Shown piece by piece: positions 43,169-52,256 of a DNA stretch of 64,000 nucleotides. This DNA comes from Nigerium sp. (GTDB taxonomy: Bacteria > Actinomycetota > Actinomycetes > Propionibacteriales > Propionibacteriaceae): contig JADJTH010000008.1 of assembly GCA_016711325.1 (NCBI GenBank), positions 310,001 to 374,000 of the forward strand, written 5' to 3'. The position numbers and the translations under genes were made by a program. The notes beneath the pieces are model-generated. The model saw only the letters and a list, made by a program, of their open reading frames with translations. It did not search any database and had not been told where the DNA came from. The stretch's first letter is position 1. Each line of letters starts with the position of its first letter.

Positions 43169-43378
43169 TCACACCCGCTGACTGATCGTCGTGCTCGGGT
43201 GGCGCTGGGCCGTGGACTCCTTGACGAACCGTCCGGTGATGGTGGAGCGGTGGACGGTCGTCTTGTTGGACGTGCCCCGACCGATCCGTTCGGTCGTGGT
43301 GGTCCGGGGACTCCGACGTGCGGTCGAAGCCTTCACAAAGCGCCCCGTGCGGGCGCTCCTACTCGCGGTGCGTGCCAT
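43169..43378 (-). CDS. small basic protein with a duplicated GRFVK motif
   Basis: 69 residues from ATG 43378: SARTGRFVKASTARRSPRTT and STITGRFVKESTAQRHPSTT are two copies of a ~25-residue unit separated by ERIGRGTSNKTTVH. Highly basic, Thr/Ser-rich; similar short TGRFV repeats occur in phage and mobile-element proteins. Possibly binds nucleic acid. Coupled to the 86-residue gene downstream. Confidence 0.55.
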   Translation of the reverse strand: MARTASRSARTGRFVKASTARRSPRTTTTERIGRGTSNKTTVHRSTITGRFVKESTAQRHPSTTISQRV

Positions 43379-43602
43379 GAGGCAGCCTCCGTTCTGGGCC
43401 GTGGCCCATTTGCGAGCACTGCGCATGGAGCGACTAGAGTCGGAGTCCTAGGTCGCCAACTAGACACCAGTCCCTGAGCGCTCCACCCCGGAGAGTTCGG
43501 GGCTTCGGTGCTCTTGGGGAGCAGTCTAGTTGCTGCTAATGACAACCACGTAGTTCCCTGTGGGGGGCCCGTGAACACCGTGCTCTGACAGAGTCGCTCC
43601 TC

Positions 43603-46161
43603 TCAGCCCTGGGTCTTCACCGGGTTGGAGCCAGCCAACAGGTCCTCCCACGAGTCGGCAGCCTTCACATCGCTCTCATAGGCGATGACGTAGCCCCACC
43701 GCTGCCCTTCGAAGGTTGGGTGGGCACTGATGAGGCGGATGGCCTCCTCCGCTGCCTTGCGCTTGGTCTGGACGACCTGGTCGTCCTTGCCTGACTCGGC
43801 TTTCCCCTCGATGATCCAGTGGTAGCCGTCCACGTCCAGCGCAACGAAGTCCGGTCTGTAGTTCTGCTCCAGCGTGTAGGCGATGATGGCGTCGTCGCTG
43901 TGGTACAGCCGCTTCCACCAGCGGATGCTTCCCGAACGGTTCAGCATGGCGGCGATCCGGTACTCCGCAGAGAAGGAGTCGAAGGCAGCCGCGTCAAACA
44001 ACCCCTTGCTCCACTGACCGTAGTGTTGATACCGCAGGAAGTCCTCCCCCTTGGAGTTGGCAGGGAGCAAGTCCAGCACAGTCTTTCCTAGGGGCAGCGT
44101 GTACTCGGTGCCTACCGGCAGGACGTGTGGGTGCAGGACCGTCTTGGTTCCCTGTCCCTGCACGTGCTCACGTGCGGCGCGCTCAATCACTTCCCGGACC
44201 CGGGCAAGCGCGGAGGCCAGCAACTTCACGGTCCAGTCGGTGATTCCGGACTCAGCCACGAGCAACGGAACGATGTGCTTCTTCAGGACGGAGAGGTTCT
44301 CCGGATCGCTGGAGTCGAAGACGCGCAGCCCCATGACGGACTTGATGAGGTCGCTCTTCGCCTGCGCACTGTCCAGCCGCAGCGAGGAGACGCGCACGTC
44401 CTCTTCCTCACGGGTCGTCAGTCGCTCGCCATGGAACACGATGGCCTCGCGAGTCAGCACACCCCCCTGATCCTGGACCTTGCGGGCGGCTTGCTTGATG
44501 GCGTCATCGTCCACGCGGGACAACCGGAACCGGGATGTTTCCCTCTCCATGGTGGTGCTGGGGAAGGTGAAGACCTGTCCCTTGAAGTTCTCGTTGATCC
44601 TGACAACGACTGGCTCGGGCGACTGGTCATCACCGATGGCGGCATCGTCTTCCACGATCACGACACCGACAGTGCCGTCGGCCAAGTCACGCACTTCGGC
44701 GGCCTGCTCGGGCACCGAAATCTGGGTCTGGTCAGACTCATCCTGATCGTTTCCGCCCACAACAGACGGCCCCAGTTGCCCGTCTGCCAATCCGGTCGCA
44801 GTGCGCTTCTGGTCCAGTTCTTCCGCAGTCGGCGTAATCGTCTCGCTGTCAGGGCGTGTGAGGTCCTCCAGCCCGAAGGACTTCAGCACATCCTCATCGG
44901 AGAGGAACCTGCGGAAGGAGTCGTGACCGAGCACGTCCAACTGGTCGACGTGTGCTGAGCCAGTCCACTTCCCGAATGGCAACCGGAGACCTCGACCCAT
45001 CGTTTGCTGGGTCAGAACATCCGAGGTCATGGCGCGTAGCGTCACCATGACCGCGACGTTCTTCACGTCCCAGCCTTCCTTCAACTTGTTGACGCTCACA
45101 ACGCACCGCACGGGCGAGTACGGCTGGTCCATCTCCCGCAGGCGTTTCAGCGTCGCCGGGTCGTCGTGCTGGTTGTCCACCTGGAGGACGGCGTGCTCAT
45201 TGCCGAAGAACTCTGGCCCCCGCAGAAGCGCTGACACCTGCGTCGCGTGCGCCACGTCCGCACATTGCACGAACAGCGCAGCATTCACCTCGGGGATGCC
45301 AGGCTGAGAGCGGTGGTAAGCCTCGTAGTGCTTCTGCTTGACTTCCAGCAGAGCCATCGCATCACGGAGTTGCTGTTCTTCGCTATGGGCACCGTAGCCC
45401 CCGCGCCGGAAGGCGAGAACAGGCCGCTTTACGTACTTCTCCTGGATCGCCCTCTTCAAGGGGTAACGGAAAATCACGTGATCGTCGTCGGAAGCGGAGG
45501 CCGTCAACCCCACCACCGCCGCCGGGGAGAGTTCCCTGATCCCGGACCTGAACGCCTGCGCGCTGTCGCTGTAGAGATGATGCTCGTCCGCGATGACCAC
45601 AAGGTCGTCTCGCTTGCGTAGGTACTCGTGGAGATTGCCGGAGTTCTCGCGAAACTTGCGGAGGGCGCGGCGCACCCCATCAACGGTCTTGCCCGAAGTC
45701 TCACCTTCTTGCTCTTTGGGTGCCGTCAACTGGTGGACGTTAAGAATGAACAACTGCACCGGGGCTGTGTCATTGGAGAAGACCGTGGCCATCGTCGTGT
45801 TCGGGCGCCAGGTGTCGTAGTCGCTCGGAGTGACCACGAACGGGCTGGACAGCGAGCCTTCGATGTACTTGGGGTCCCCCTCGGAGAAGTTGGCAACCGT
45901 CTTGTCCTGCACCACCTTGGAGGGCGTCACGATAAGCACATCTCGGGTCCCTTGCTCCCGTAGGTACTCCACCAGTGCCGCCATGATGAACGTCTTGCCT
46001 GCTCCGGTGGCCAGGTCGAGCACGAGGGGCACCTCCGGGTCGTACCCGTTGGCGAGTTCCTCAACCACGGTGTGCAACGCTCGGGCGTTGGGCTCACGGA
46101 GATCGAAGCGTTGCGCGATCTCCGTGACCAGGTGCTCGTCATAGGTGAAACCGGGGATCAT
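43603..46161 (-). CDS. res: type III restriction enzyme, Res subunit
   Basis: 852 residues. DEAD/SF2 helicase with LDLATGAGKTFIMAALVEYL (Walker A), VVIADEHH (Walker B), VVGLTASAS (III), SVNKLKEGWDVKNVAVMV and MGRGLRLPFG (V-VI). The C-terminus has YRPDFVALDVDGYHWIIEGK, a PD-(D/E)XK nuclease. It cuts unmodified DNA together with Mod, using ATP. Start overlaps the mod stop (ATGA), so translated in a coupled way. Confidence 0.9.
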   Translation of the reverse strand: MIPGFTYDEHLVTEIAQRFDLREPNARALHTVVEELANGYDPEVPLVLDLATGAGKTFIMAALVEYLREQGTRDVLIVTPSKVVQDKTVANFSEGDPKYIEGSLSSPFVVTPSDYDTWRPNTTMATVFSNDTAPVQLFILNVHQLTAPKEQEGETSGKTVDGVRRALRKFRENSGNLHEYLRKRDDLVVIADEHHLYSDSAQAFRSGIRELSPAAVVGLTASASDDDHVIFRYPLKRAIQEKYVKRPVLAFRRGGYGAHSEEQQLRDAMALLEVKQKHYEAYHRSQPGIPEVNAALFVQCADVAHATQVSALLRGPEFFGNEHAVLQVDNQHDDPATLKRLREMDQPYSPVRCVVSVNKLKEGWDVKNVAVMVTLRAMTSDVLTQQTMGRGLRLPFGKWTGSAHVDQLDVLGHDSFRRFLSDEDVLKSFGLEDLTRPDSETITPTAEELDQKRTATGLADGQLGPSVVGGNDQDESDQTQISVPEQAAEVRDLADGTVGVVIVEDDAAIGDDQSPEPVVVRINENFKGQVFTFPSTTMERETSRFRLSRVDDDAIKQAARKVQDQGGVLTREAIVFHGERLTTREEEDVRVSSLRLDSAQAKSDLIKSVMGLRVFDSSDPENLSVLKKHIVPLLVAESGITDWTVKLLASALARVREVIERAAREHVQGQGTKTVLHPHVLPVGTEYTLPLGKTVLDLLPANSKGEDFLRYQHYGQWSKGLFDAAAFDSFSAEYRIAAMLNRSGSIRWWKRLYHSDDAIIAYTLEQNYRPDFVALDVDGYHWIIEGKAESGKDDQVVQTKRKAAEEAIRLISAHPTFEGQRWGYVIAYESDVKAADSWEDLLAGSNPVKTQG

Positions 46162-48308
46162 CGCTTTTCCTTTGTCTCGAACGCGAACAGATCGCTCGGG
46201 ATGTGAACCACACGAGAACCTCGCCTCGCCTTGCGCAGTGCCTCGGCAGCACCATCCAGCACAACCGTTGACGCGATTGTCAGGCTCTCGCCATCCTCCA
46301 GATTGGAGGCCAACGAAGTCACGTACTCGGGCGTGATCGGATCTCTGGTGACGAGAAGACGCATGGCCCCTCGCACGCCATGGAAGTGACGGTGCTCGGG
46401 AGTGAGCCTGAACCGGAAGTGGGCGGCGATGGAGGCCCGCAGAACGGCAGGGTCTTGGGCCTCTGGCGTCATAGTCACCACGCCCAGATCAGGGTTGTAG
46501 TCAAAGCAAGGCGGAGCCAAATGCGACACCTGGAATCCCCCTCCACCGCGCCAGTGGACCTCGTCAGGCAGGCGCTCCGTCTTGATCTGCTTCAGAACGC
46601 TTCGTTTCACGTGGGGCAGGAGATCGACCTCATCAACCTCATCCGATGGTAGGCGCTTCAACAGCGAGAGAAGTTGCTTGCCCTCCGCGTCGGTCAGCGC
46701 AGGCGCGGCACTCTTCTTGTCCCGCCGCACGGCAGCCTGGATCATCTTCGAAATGTCGACCTCAGCCTGGAGGTTGCGCGCCGCCTTGTCGAACGCCCGG
46801 TCGATGGCCCACGCCTCAGCCACAGTAGAGATTCCTTCAGGCAGGAGAAAGCCTTCGGACAACGTGCGCTCGTCCGTCTTCCGCTCTGTGACGCTGACTC
46901 CACCTTGGTCGGAGCCCGATACCACCTTCTGCATCCTTGGTAGCGTGTAGCGCTCGAAGTTCTCGCGCTTCAACTCGCACGCGAGCCAGCGTCGCCCCAA
47001 CTTCTGAGCCACGGCAGGGGTGGTGCCTGAGCCAGCGAAGCAGTCGAGCACGATGTCTCCCGGCTCAGTAGCCGCAAGGATGATGCGGGCGACAAGAGCC
47101 TCAGGCTTGGGTGTCGCGAAGGGAGACTCACCCGGGAACAGGTTCTTGATCTCGCTCTTGGCCTGACGGTTGTGACCGACTTCGGTATTGAGCCACAACG
47201 TCCTGACGTTCGTGCCACCCTCCGGCTGGATGCGCTTGCGTCCCAAGGTGCCCTTGGCGCGAAGGATGAACTCTGGCCAGATGCCCTGTCGCTTTCGGTC
47301 CGCGACGTGAACGGCAGCGTCCTCCATTGACTCATCAAGCAGGATTGCGGGGATGCCTTTCCGGACATCCTCAACTGGTACGCCGCAGACCCGCGCCCGC
47401 CTTTCATCGTCGTCAATGACCTCCAGCCGGAACCTGGCGTATTCGCTCAGTGCGGCGAAGACCGTCTCCTGCTTCGCTCCCCAGCATCGTCCGTCAGCCG
47501 GATACATGAGTTCACCAGTCAGAGGGTTCTGAATGGCGTAGACCCACGTCTGGTTTCGATGCGCGCTCGGGGCAGTTGGGTTATCGTCGTACCAGGCTCG
47601 CTCGTCACCATCAACAGACGTGTAGATGACGTTGAGCGACTCGTCGCGCCCTTGCTGGTGCAACTTGGCTGCATCGGTGGCACCGTAGACGAGGATCGTG
47701 TCGTGATCGACCGAGAAGTTGGGCAGGTCGTTCCTTGGCCCATCCGCCTTCTGCCAGATGACACTGCCGAGGAAGCGTCCAGGTCCGAAGGTCTCATCCA
47801 GCAGGACTCGCATGCGGTGAACTTCTGAATCGTCCAGGTGGACCCAAATGGTGCCTTCCTTGCTCAACAGTCGTTGTAGGTGGCCCAAGCGGTCGCGCAT
47901 CAAGGTGAGCCAGACTGAGTGCTCCAGATTGTCCTCATAGGAGTCACCGAAGATCGCCCCTGTGTTAAACGGCGGATCAATGTAAATGCACTTCACCTTG
48001 CCGACGTACTTCTCCCTGAGTCCAGGAACGCGGGTGAGTGCTTCAAGAACGTCGCCTGACTCCCCAAGGATGAGGAGGTTGTCTGTGGTCGGTTCCAGGT
48101 CGGCGCGCTCTGTGTATACGACGCCCTCAACTTTGGGTGCTTGCACGCCCTCCACGTACTCATCCATGACAAGGGTCCGCGTCTCGCAGTACCGGGGGTC
48201 TCGGGGGTCCACCCATGTGTAGCCGTACCTGCCCGACTCCGTGGGTATCAGCGCCCGGTCCTTGTTGTACCAGGACAGTTCCAGTCTCTGCTGGTTGTCG
48301 TTCACCAT
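46158..48308 (-). CDS. mod: type III DNA methyltransferase, Mod subunit
   Basis: 716 residues, adenine N6-methylase. Motif IV is DPPFNTG (KCIYIDPPFNTGAIFGDSYE) near residue 110, and motif I is LDCFAGSGTTPAVAQKLGRR near 415, the beta class order (IV before I). A C-terminal ~200 residues is a helical specificity/dimer part. ATG 48308. It protects the element's DNA and defines the recognition site for Res. Confidence 0.92.
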   Translation of the reverse strand: MVNDNQQRLELSWYNKDRALIPTESGRYGYTWVDPRDPRYCETRTLVMDEYVEGVQAPKVEGVVYTERADLEPTTDNLLILGESGDVLEALTRVPGLREKYVGKVKCIYIDPPFNTGAIFGDSYEDNLEHSVWLTLMRDRLGHLQRLLSKEGTIWVHLDDSEVHRMRVLLDETFGPGRFLGSVIWQKADGPRNDLPNFSVDHDTILVYGATDAAKLHQQGRDESLNVIYTSVDGDERAWYDDNPTAPSAHRNQTWVYAIQNPLTGELMYPADGRCWGAKQETVFAALSEYARFRLEVIDDDERRARVCGVPVEDVRKGIPAILLDESMEDAAVHVADRKRQGIWPEFILRAKGTLGRKRIQPEGGTNVRTLWLNTEVGHNRQAKSEIKNLFPGESPFATPKPEALVARIILAATEPGDIVLDCFAGSGTTPAVAQKLGRRWLACELKRENFERYTLPRMQKVVSGSDQGGVSVTERKTDERTLSEGFLLPEGISTVAEAWAIDRAFDKAARNLQAEVDISKMIQAAVRRDKKSAAPALTDAEGKQLLSLLKRLPSDEVDEVDLLPHVKRSVLKQIKTERLPDEVHWRGGGGFQVSHLAPPCFDYNPDLGVVTMTPEAQDPAVLRASIAAHFRFRLTPEHRHFHGVRGAMRLLVTRDPITPEYVTSLASNLEDGESLTIASTVVLDGAAEALRKARRGSRVVHIPSDLFAFETKEKR

Positions 48309-48415
48309 CTACTCGCTCTGCCTCGTCCGCGTGCCCTCTGGGGTGTCCTTCTGATCGTAGGTGGAGGGCCCGACAGAAGCCGCCAGGCTGGGCCGACCAG
48401 GCCCATACCGGGGCC

Positions 48416-49366
48416 TCACACGGCACCTGATTCCAGCCACGCCTCCACCTGGGGCAGCAGCGTCTCTGCCTCCCCCTGGCGTACGGCCAACGTCTTTACG
48501 AACCGCTGCTTGGACACCAGCGCGGTCCAGTCGATGCGTTCCCAGCCCTTCTGGTCGGCCTTGACCCTCATCTGCCTGACGAAGCGCTCGGGGCTGATCC
48601 GGGCCAGTAAGAGCGTTTCCGCCTGCGACGGGCGAAGAGGCTGCTCGTAGTTGTCAGAGCCACCCGCCTCGGGAGGTTTGCCTCGTGGTGGCGGGACGGG
48701 CTCCTGAAAGGGCGTGGCGGGGAGGGGGAACCTGTTGGCACTGTCACAGTGCTTGTTGTCGGCCTGGATGGGCTGCTGACGGTTCACAGGGTCAGCGCCT
48801 GGCACAGGCAGGTCGCTCCCGTCTCGGCGGCGCGCAGCGCCTTGTGCAACGTCCGGCGCGAGGTCATCGGTGACCGCAACCACTGAGTCTCTTCCACTAC
48901 CACTACTACTGGCACTACTACTACGCCGCGAACGTTCGCGATCAGTTCGGACGATGTTCTCCGGCACGTTCGGGCGAACGTTCGCCCGAACGCCACTGCC
49001 CTTCCTGCTCGCTCTGACGTTGCGCATCCGGTTGCGGGCCGCTTCCCGTTCCGTCAGGCGCTGGTCCCGGCTCATTTGCTCGTCCTCGAACCCCGAGAGG
49101 CGGTAGCCCTCGATCTGAACGCCGCGTTCCTCGCGGACTGCGGGCTCCAGATAGCCAAGGCGAAGCAACTCGTCAAGAGTCGCGGGTTCGTCCATCAGTG
49201 AGCGCATGAGTCGCTCGGAGACCCAGCCGTCAGTGAGGTCATAGGCACAGTGCGCCGTCATGAGAACACGGAGCCTGAAGGCTCCAGCGCTCATCACGTC
49301 GGTGAACACTTCGTCCTCCAACCACGCGAAGGGAAGGCGCGCGTAGCCCGACTTCGCCGTGCTCAC
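48416..49366 (-). CDS. putative replication-initiation or replisome-organiser protein
   Basis: 316 residues from GTG 49366. N-terminus (YARLPFAWLEDEVFTDVMSA, RLRVLMTAHCAYDLTDGWVS) resembles the winged helix of phage replisome organisers. Residues ~110-215 are Ser/Arg/Pro-rich and disordered; the C-terminus (LRPSQAETLLLARISPERFV) is helical. It is preceded by a tightly coupled 17-residue frame. Its place next to type III R-M and int/xis suggests the element can replicate, but the assignment is structural pattern only. Confidence 0.5.
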   Translation of the reverse strand: MSTAKSGYARLPFAWLEDEVFTDVMSAGAFRLRVLMTAHCAYDLTDGWVSERLMRSLMDEPATLDELLRLGYLEPAVREERGVQIEGYRLSGFEDEQMSRDQRLTEREAARNRMRNVRASRKGSGVRANVRPNVPENIVRTDRERSRRSSSASSSGSGRDSVVAVTDDLAPDVAQGAARRRDGSDLPVPGADPVNRQQPIQADNKHCDSANRFPLPATPFQEPVPPPRGKPPEAGGSDNYEQPLRPSQAETLLLARISPERFVRQMRVKADQKGWERIDWTALVSKQRFVKTLAVRQGEAETLLPQVEAWLESGAV

Positions 49367-49416
49367 GACACACCATCCCGGTAGAGAGTTGCCTGGTCCC
49401 AGCCAGGTGTTAGCAT
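49363..49416 (-). CDS. 17-residue leader peptide of the replication gene
   Basis: ATG 49416 with an AAAGGAGCGA box directly upstream; reads MLTPGWDQATLYRDGVS and its TGA overlaps the downstream GTG start (GTGA). The replication gene has no RBS of its own, so translation must pass through this peptide. CCTGG/CCAGG inverted arms lie inside it (49391-49406 region). Confidence 0.5.
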   Translation of the reverse strand: MLTPGWDQATLYRDGVS

Positions 49417-49448
49417 GAAATCGCTCCTTTCATGGAACCTTGAAGCGC

Positions 49449-49485
49449 CCCCGGCCTCCGCCAAGAGATGGGGGCGTTTCGCTTC
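49449..49485. terminator. hairpin between the RHH gene and the replication gene
   Basis: CGCCCCC and GGGGGCG arms across about 17 nt, with TTTCG on the plus-strand side. It ends just at the RHH gene stop and could attenuate transcription into the replication gene. Confidence 0.5.
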
Positions 49486-49683
49486 TCAGGACTTGGGGCC
49501 GTCCTCGGGAACTGGCCCGTTCTTCTCGACCCACTGGGCAACGCCATCAGCGACGAACATGCCCAACTGGTAGGCGAGCGAGCGGTTCTCGTAATGCGCG
49601 ATCTTGCGAACCTGATCGAAGACCTCGGGCAGCATGGCTGCGGTGCGCCGCTCTCGCCCGTCTCGATACTCCTTGATCGCCAT
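49486..49683 (-). CDS. small ribbon-helix-helix-like protein
   Basis: 65 residues, MAIKEYRDGRERRTAAMLPE with VFDQVRKIAHYENRSLAYQL; a strand-helix-helix profile like CopG/Arc or MobC-type DNA binders of plasmids. GGAGG is 5 nt upstream of ATG 49683. Probably regulates or assists replication or transfer of the element. Confidence 0.5.
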   Translation of the reverse strand: MAIKEYRDGRERRTAAMLPEVFDQVRKIAHYENRSLAYQLGMFVADGVAQWVEKNGPVPEDGPKS

Positions 49684-49855
49684 GGAACCTCCAGAAGATG
49701 ATGGTCGAACACCTGGACCGTAGGCGGAGTTTGACGCTCTTTCCAGCCAGGAATGGGCTCGCGCTTGTCTTTCGATGGTGCTTCACTAAGCGATTCCTCC
49801 AACCTGGATTGCCACTTTGCGAGCCGAGAGAGTCCGAGAAAATGATTCGGCATGA

Positions 49856-50806
49856 GTGCGCGGATCGGCGTGTTTCAGATCGCCGGCCAGGCTCACCCAT
49901 CACCTCCTCCTCCGCTACGTTGCTTCCATAGAGAGAGATCGGCCAGCCCCACGCGAGCGCCACCGGGCCCGGAACTGGGACGAGTGGATCAACGGCGTGC
50001 TCTCCGCTCGGTTCGTCCCTCTTGATCTGGCGGATGTGATCCAGATGGCCCTGACCTACGCGGTCGAGTCGGCCCTGGGCAACGACGAGGTACTCGCGCA
50101 GGCGGCGGGTGAGAACCTGCCCGGGCAGCGTCGGCGGGGCTATGACCTAGTGGCCCGTTCGGCAGGAATGGCTCGCGAGACACTCCGATTGACCTCGCAA
50201 GGCGCTCGCTGGGCCCAAGCCGATGAGATCGCCGGGATCGAGGCGAGCCCCCTCACCGGAGAGCACTTCCGGGTCCATCTCCTTGCGCTTGTGGAGCAGG
50301 TTTTACACAAGGACCAGGTTCCTGGTCGAATGCCGAAATCTTCCCTAGCCTCCAACAGAGTCGGTACATCGACCGACCCCCTGGAGGCAGCAATGAAGGA
50401 AGTTCCCGAACTCGAAGAGCGCGTGCGGACTGACGTGGCCCGGCTCGACTGGACCCAGCAACTGGCGGCACGGCAGCAGCGCCGGGCAGGGACCGCGAAC
50501 TGGGGGCGGGTGCGCTCACTGATCGGCCCTGACCCGGTGCCCAAGACGACGCCGGGTGGCATGAACGAGCGCCTCCGGGCAGCGGGAGTCCCGAACCTCA
50601 CCCAACTGCTCCGCGACCTCCTGGGGGACAGCACCGAGTTCCCCACCTACAAAGCCGTCCAGGCTGTCCAGCGAGACCACCCTCACGTGACCGCCAAACA
50701 GGTCCAGGACGCCATCACCCGGCTCGTGGCGCGCGGCGAACTGCGCACGGTGCGACGGGGCATCTACCAGCCCACCGACGCGATGCGGGAGCGTCGGTCC
50801 CGATGA
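49856..50806 (+). CDS. hypothetical DNA-binding-type protein
   Basis: 316 residues from GTG 49856; the true start is unclear (no RBS, and similarity-like composition begins near residue 24). The centre has an HTH-like segment (DLVARSAGMARETLRLTSQG), and the last 70 residues look like a winged helix (DSTEFPTYKAVQAVQRDHPH, VKQVQDAITRLVARGELRTV as AKQVQDAITRLVARGELRTV). First plus-strand gene after the minus-strand block. Regulator of the element is the best guess. Confidence 0.45.
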   Translation: MRGSACFRSPARLTHHLLLRYVASIERDRPAPRERHRARNWDEWINGVLSARFVPLDLADVIQMALTYAVESALGNDEVLAQAAGENLPGQRRRGYDLVARSAGMARETLRLTSQGARWAQADEIAGIEASPLTGEHFRVHLLALVEQVLHKDQVPGRMPKSSLASNRVGTSTDPLEAAMKEVPELEERVRTDVARLDWTQQLAARQQRRAGTANWGRVRSLIGPDPVPKTTPGGMNERLRAAGVPNLTQLLRDLLGDSTEFPTYKAVQAVQRDHPHVTAKQVQDAITRLVARGELRTVRRGIYQPTDAMRERRSR

Positions 50807-50859
50807 CCACGCGCCCGATCCGGGCGCGCGAGATCGACAACCTGACCGCGAGAGCGGGA

Positions 50860-51192
50860 TCAGGATGGGTGATCCGTGCGTCCGTGTTCCCTCAGGTCCT
50901 GCCCCGGCCACAGGTCGGCCTCCAGCCACTGCTCCAAGCGGGCAAGGGCTCCGAAGTCCGGCAGCACCTCACCTGCGAGCACCCGCTCCACGGTTCGCCT
51001 GCTCACCTTGGCCTCCCGCTCGACGCTGCGCAGCGACGGATTGCCCTTGGCTTCCAACGCCTTCAGCAGTCGGTTCACGAACTCCTGCGCATAGACCGCG
51101 CTGGCGGGGGCGTCCTTGCGGAGCCTGCCCGTGGGCCACTGACCACGCGCGACGTACTCACGCGGGGCGGCGTCTCCTCCGGACCTGGGCAT
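50860..51192 (-). CDS. XRE-like HTH regulator
   Basis: 110 residues. The core SLRSVEREAKVSRRTVERVL and AGEVLPDFGALARLEQWLEA is a Cro/CI-type helix-turn-helix. ATG 51192 is leaderless: TAGGCT on the minus strand ends 6 nt upstream. It is divergent from the recombinase-like gene at 51300, so it may control that gene. Confidence 0.65.
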   Translation of the reverse strand: MPRSGGDAAPREYVARGQWPTGRLRKDAPASAVYAQEFVNRLLKALEAKGNPSLRSVEREAKVSRRTVERVLAGEVLPDFGALARLEQWLEADLWPGQDLREHGRTDHPS

Positions 51193-51246
51193 GTCCTCAG
51201 CCTAGAGCCAGCCGCCCTCGATTCCAGGATTGTCGGGCTTCCTTAC

Positions 51247-51299
51247 TATAGTTGTGCCGATGGGTCTTATAGGACCCACAAACACAACGGAGGTAGGCC
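51247..51299 (+). promoter_or_regulatory. promoter, operator-like repeat and RBS of the recombinase pair
   Basis: TATAGT (51247-51252) is a -10 box; GGGTC (51262-51266) and GACCC (51273-51277) form an inverted repeat in the transcript leader around an AT core; GGAGG (51289-51293) precedes GTG 51300. Confidence 0.55.
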
Positions 51300-52256
51300 G
51301 TGCCCAAGGATTTGGTCATCGGGGGCGTGGTCATGAGGACCGCCCAGGACGTGCTGGACAACTACACCCCCGAGAGCGAGCGTGTGCCCTCAGAGGTCTG
51401 GCACACGGTCAGGCCGCTCGCAGTCAGGGCAGTCTCGAAGAGCACCTACAGGGCTCCGACCAGCGTTCACTTCGCGCTGCGGATCACCGCCCGATTCCTC
51501 GCTTGGGCTCTGGAGCAGGACCTCCCTCTCGACCCCGAGGTGATGTTCACCCCGCAGCGGGTGGAGCAGTACATCGCGGAGGGCGAGGGCACCTCCTCTC
51601 GGCACAGCCAAGGCAACTACCGCGCGGCCCTCACCAACGTCGGCAAAGGGATCACGAAGCGTGCGCCCTGGGAGCCGGATCGGACCCAATACACCAAGCA
51701 CGTCCGACTTGCTCCGCCCTACACCGAGCCCGAGATGGCGGGCTACTGGGACGCGGTGGAGCAGCAGAGCGACAAGGGCGCGCACATCCTCCGCAGCCTG
51801 TTGGTGCTCGCGCACGGGGGCGGCCTGAAACTGCCCGAACTCATGGACATCACTGCACACGACATCTACTTCCTCGCAGGTGCGCCCGTTGCCTCGATCA
51901 AGGTCGCGGAGCGGATCGCCCCCGTCCTGACGCAGTACACCGAGGAGTTGCGAGCCCTGTGTGCGGCTCGTCCCGAGGGACCGATCATCGGGACGCAGAA
52001 GAAGAAGTCCAACGACACCTTCGCCAACTTCCGCAAGGCGATCAAGACCCCCGCCTATCTCCCGACGCTCACGGCCAGCCGATTGCGCACCACCTGGATC
52101 AAAGACCTGCTGGACAACGGGGCCTCCCTGGCCGAGGTGCAGGCAGCAGCCGGAACCACCAGCGCCTCGACCCTGGAGGCCGTCGTTCCCTTCACCAAGC
52201 GTAGGTGGGCCGACGACGAGTGGCTCATCATCGCCTCGGGAGCACGTTCGCGGTGA
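51300..52256 (+). CDS. tyrosine-recombinase-like protein lacking catalytic residues
   Basis: 318 residues. The fold is recognisable: core-binding helices (STYRAPTSVHFALRITARFL) and a catalytic-domain-like part. At the usual catalytic sites I read HGGGLKLPELMDITAHDIYF (Lys for Arg I), LTASRLRTTWIKDLLDNGAS (Ser for His, Arg II kept), GTTSAST for GHSS, and no tyrosine after it. So it is probably not a recombinase by itself. Its stop overlaps the GTG start of the DDE transposase gene (GTGA): a coupled pair. Confidence 0.6.
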   Translation: MPKDLVIGGVVMRTAQDVLDNYTPESERVPSEVWHTVRPLAVRAVSKSTYRAPTSVHFALRITARFLAWALEQDLPLDPEVMFTPQRVEQYIAEGEGTSSRHSQGNYRAALTNVGKGITKRAPWEPDRTQYTKHVRLAPPYTEPEMAGYWDAVEQQSDKGAHILRSLLVLAHGGGLKLPELMDITAHDIYFLAGAPVASIKVAERIAPVLTQYTEELRALCAARPEGPIIGTQKKKSNDTFANFRKAIKTPAYLPTLTASRLRTTWIKDLLDNGASLAEVQAAAGTTSASTLEAVVPFTKRRWADDEWLIIASGARSR

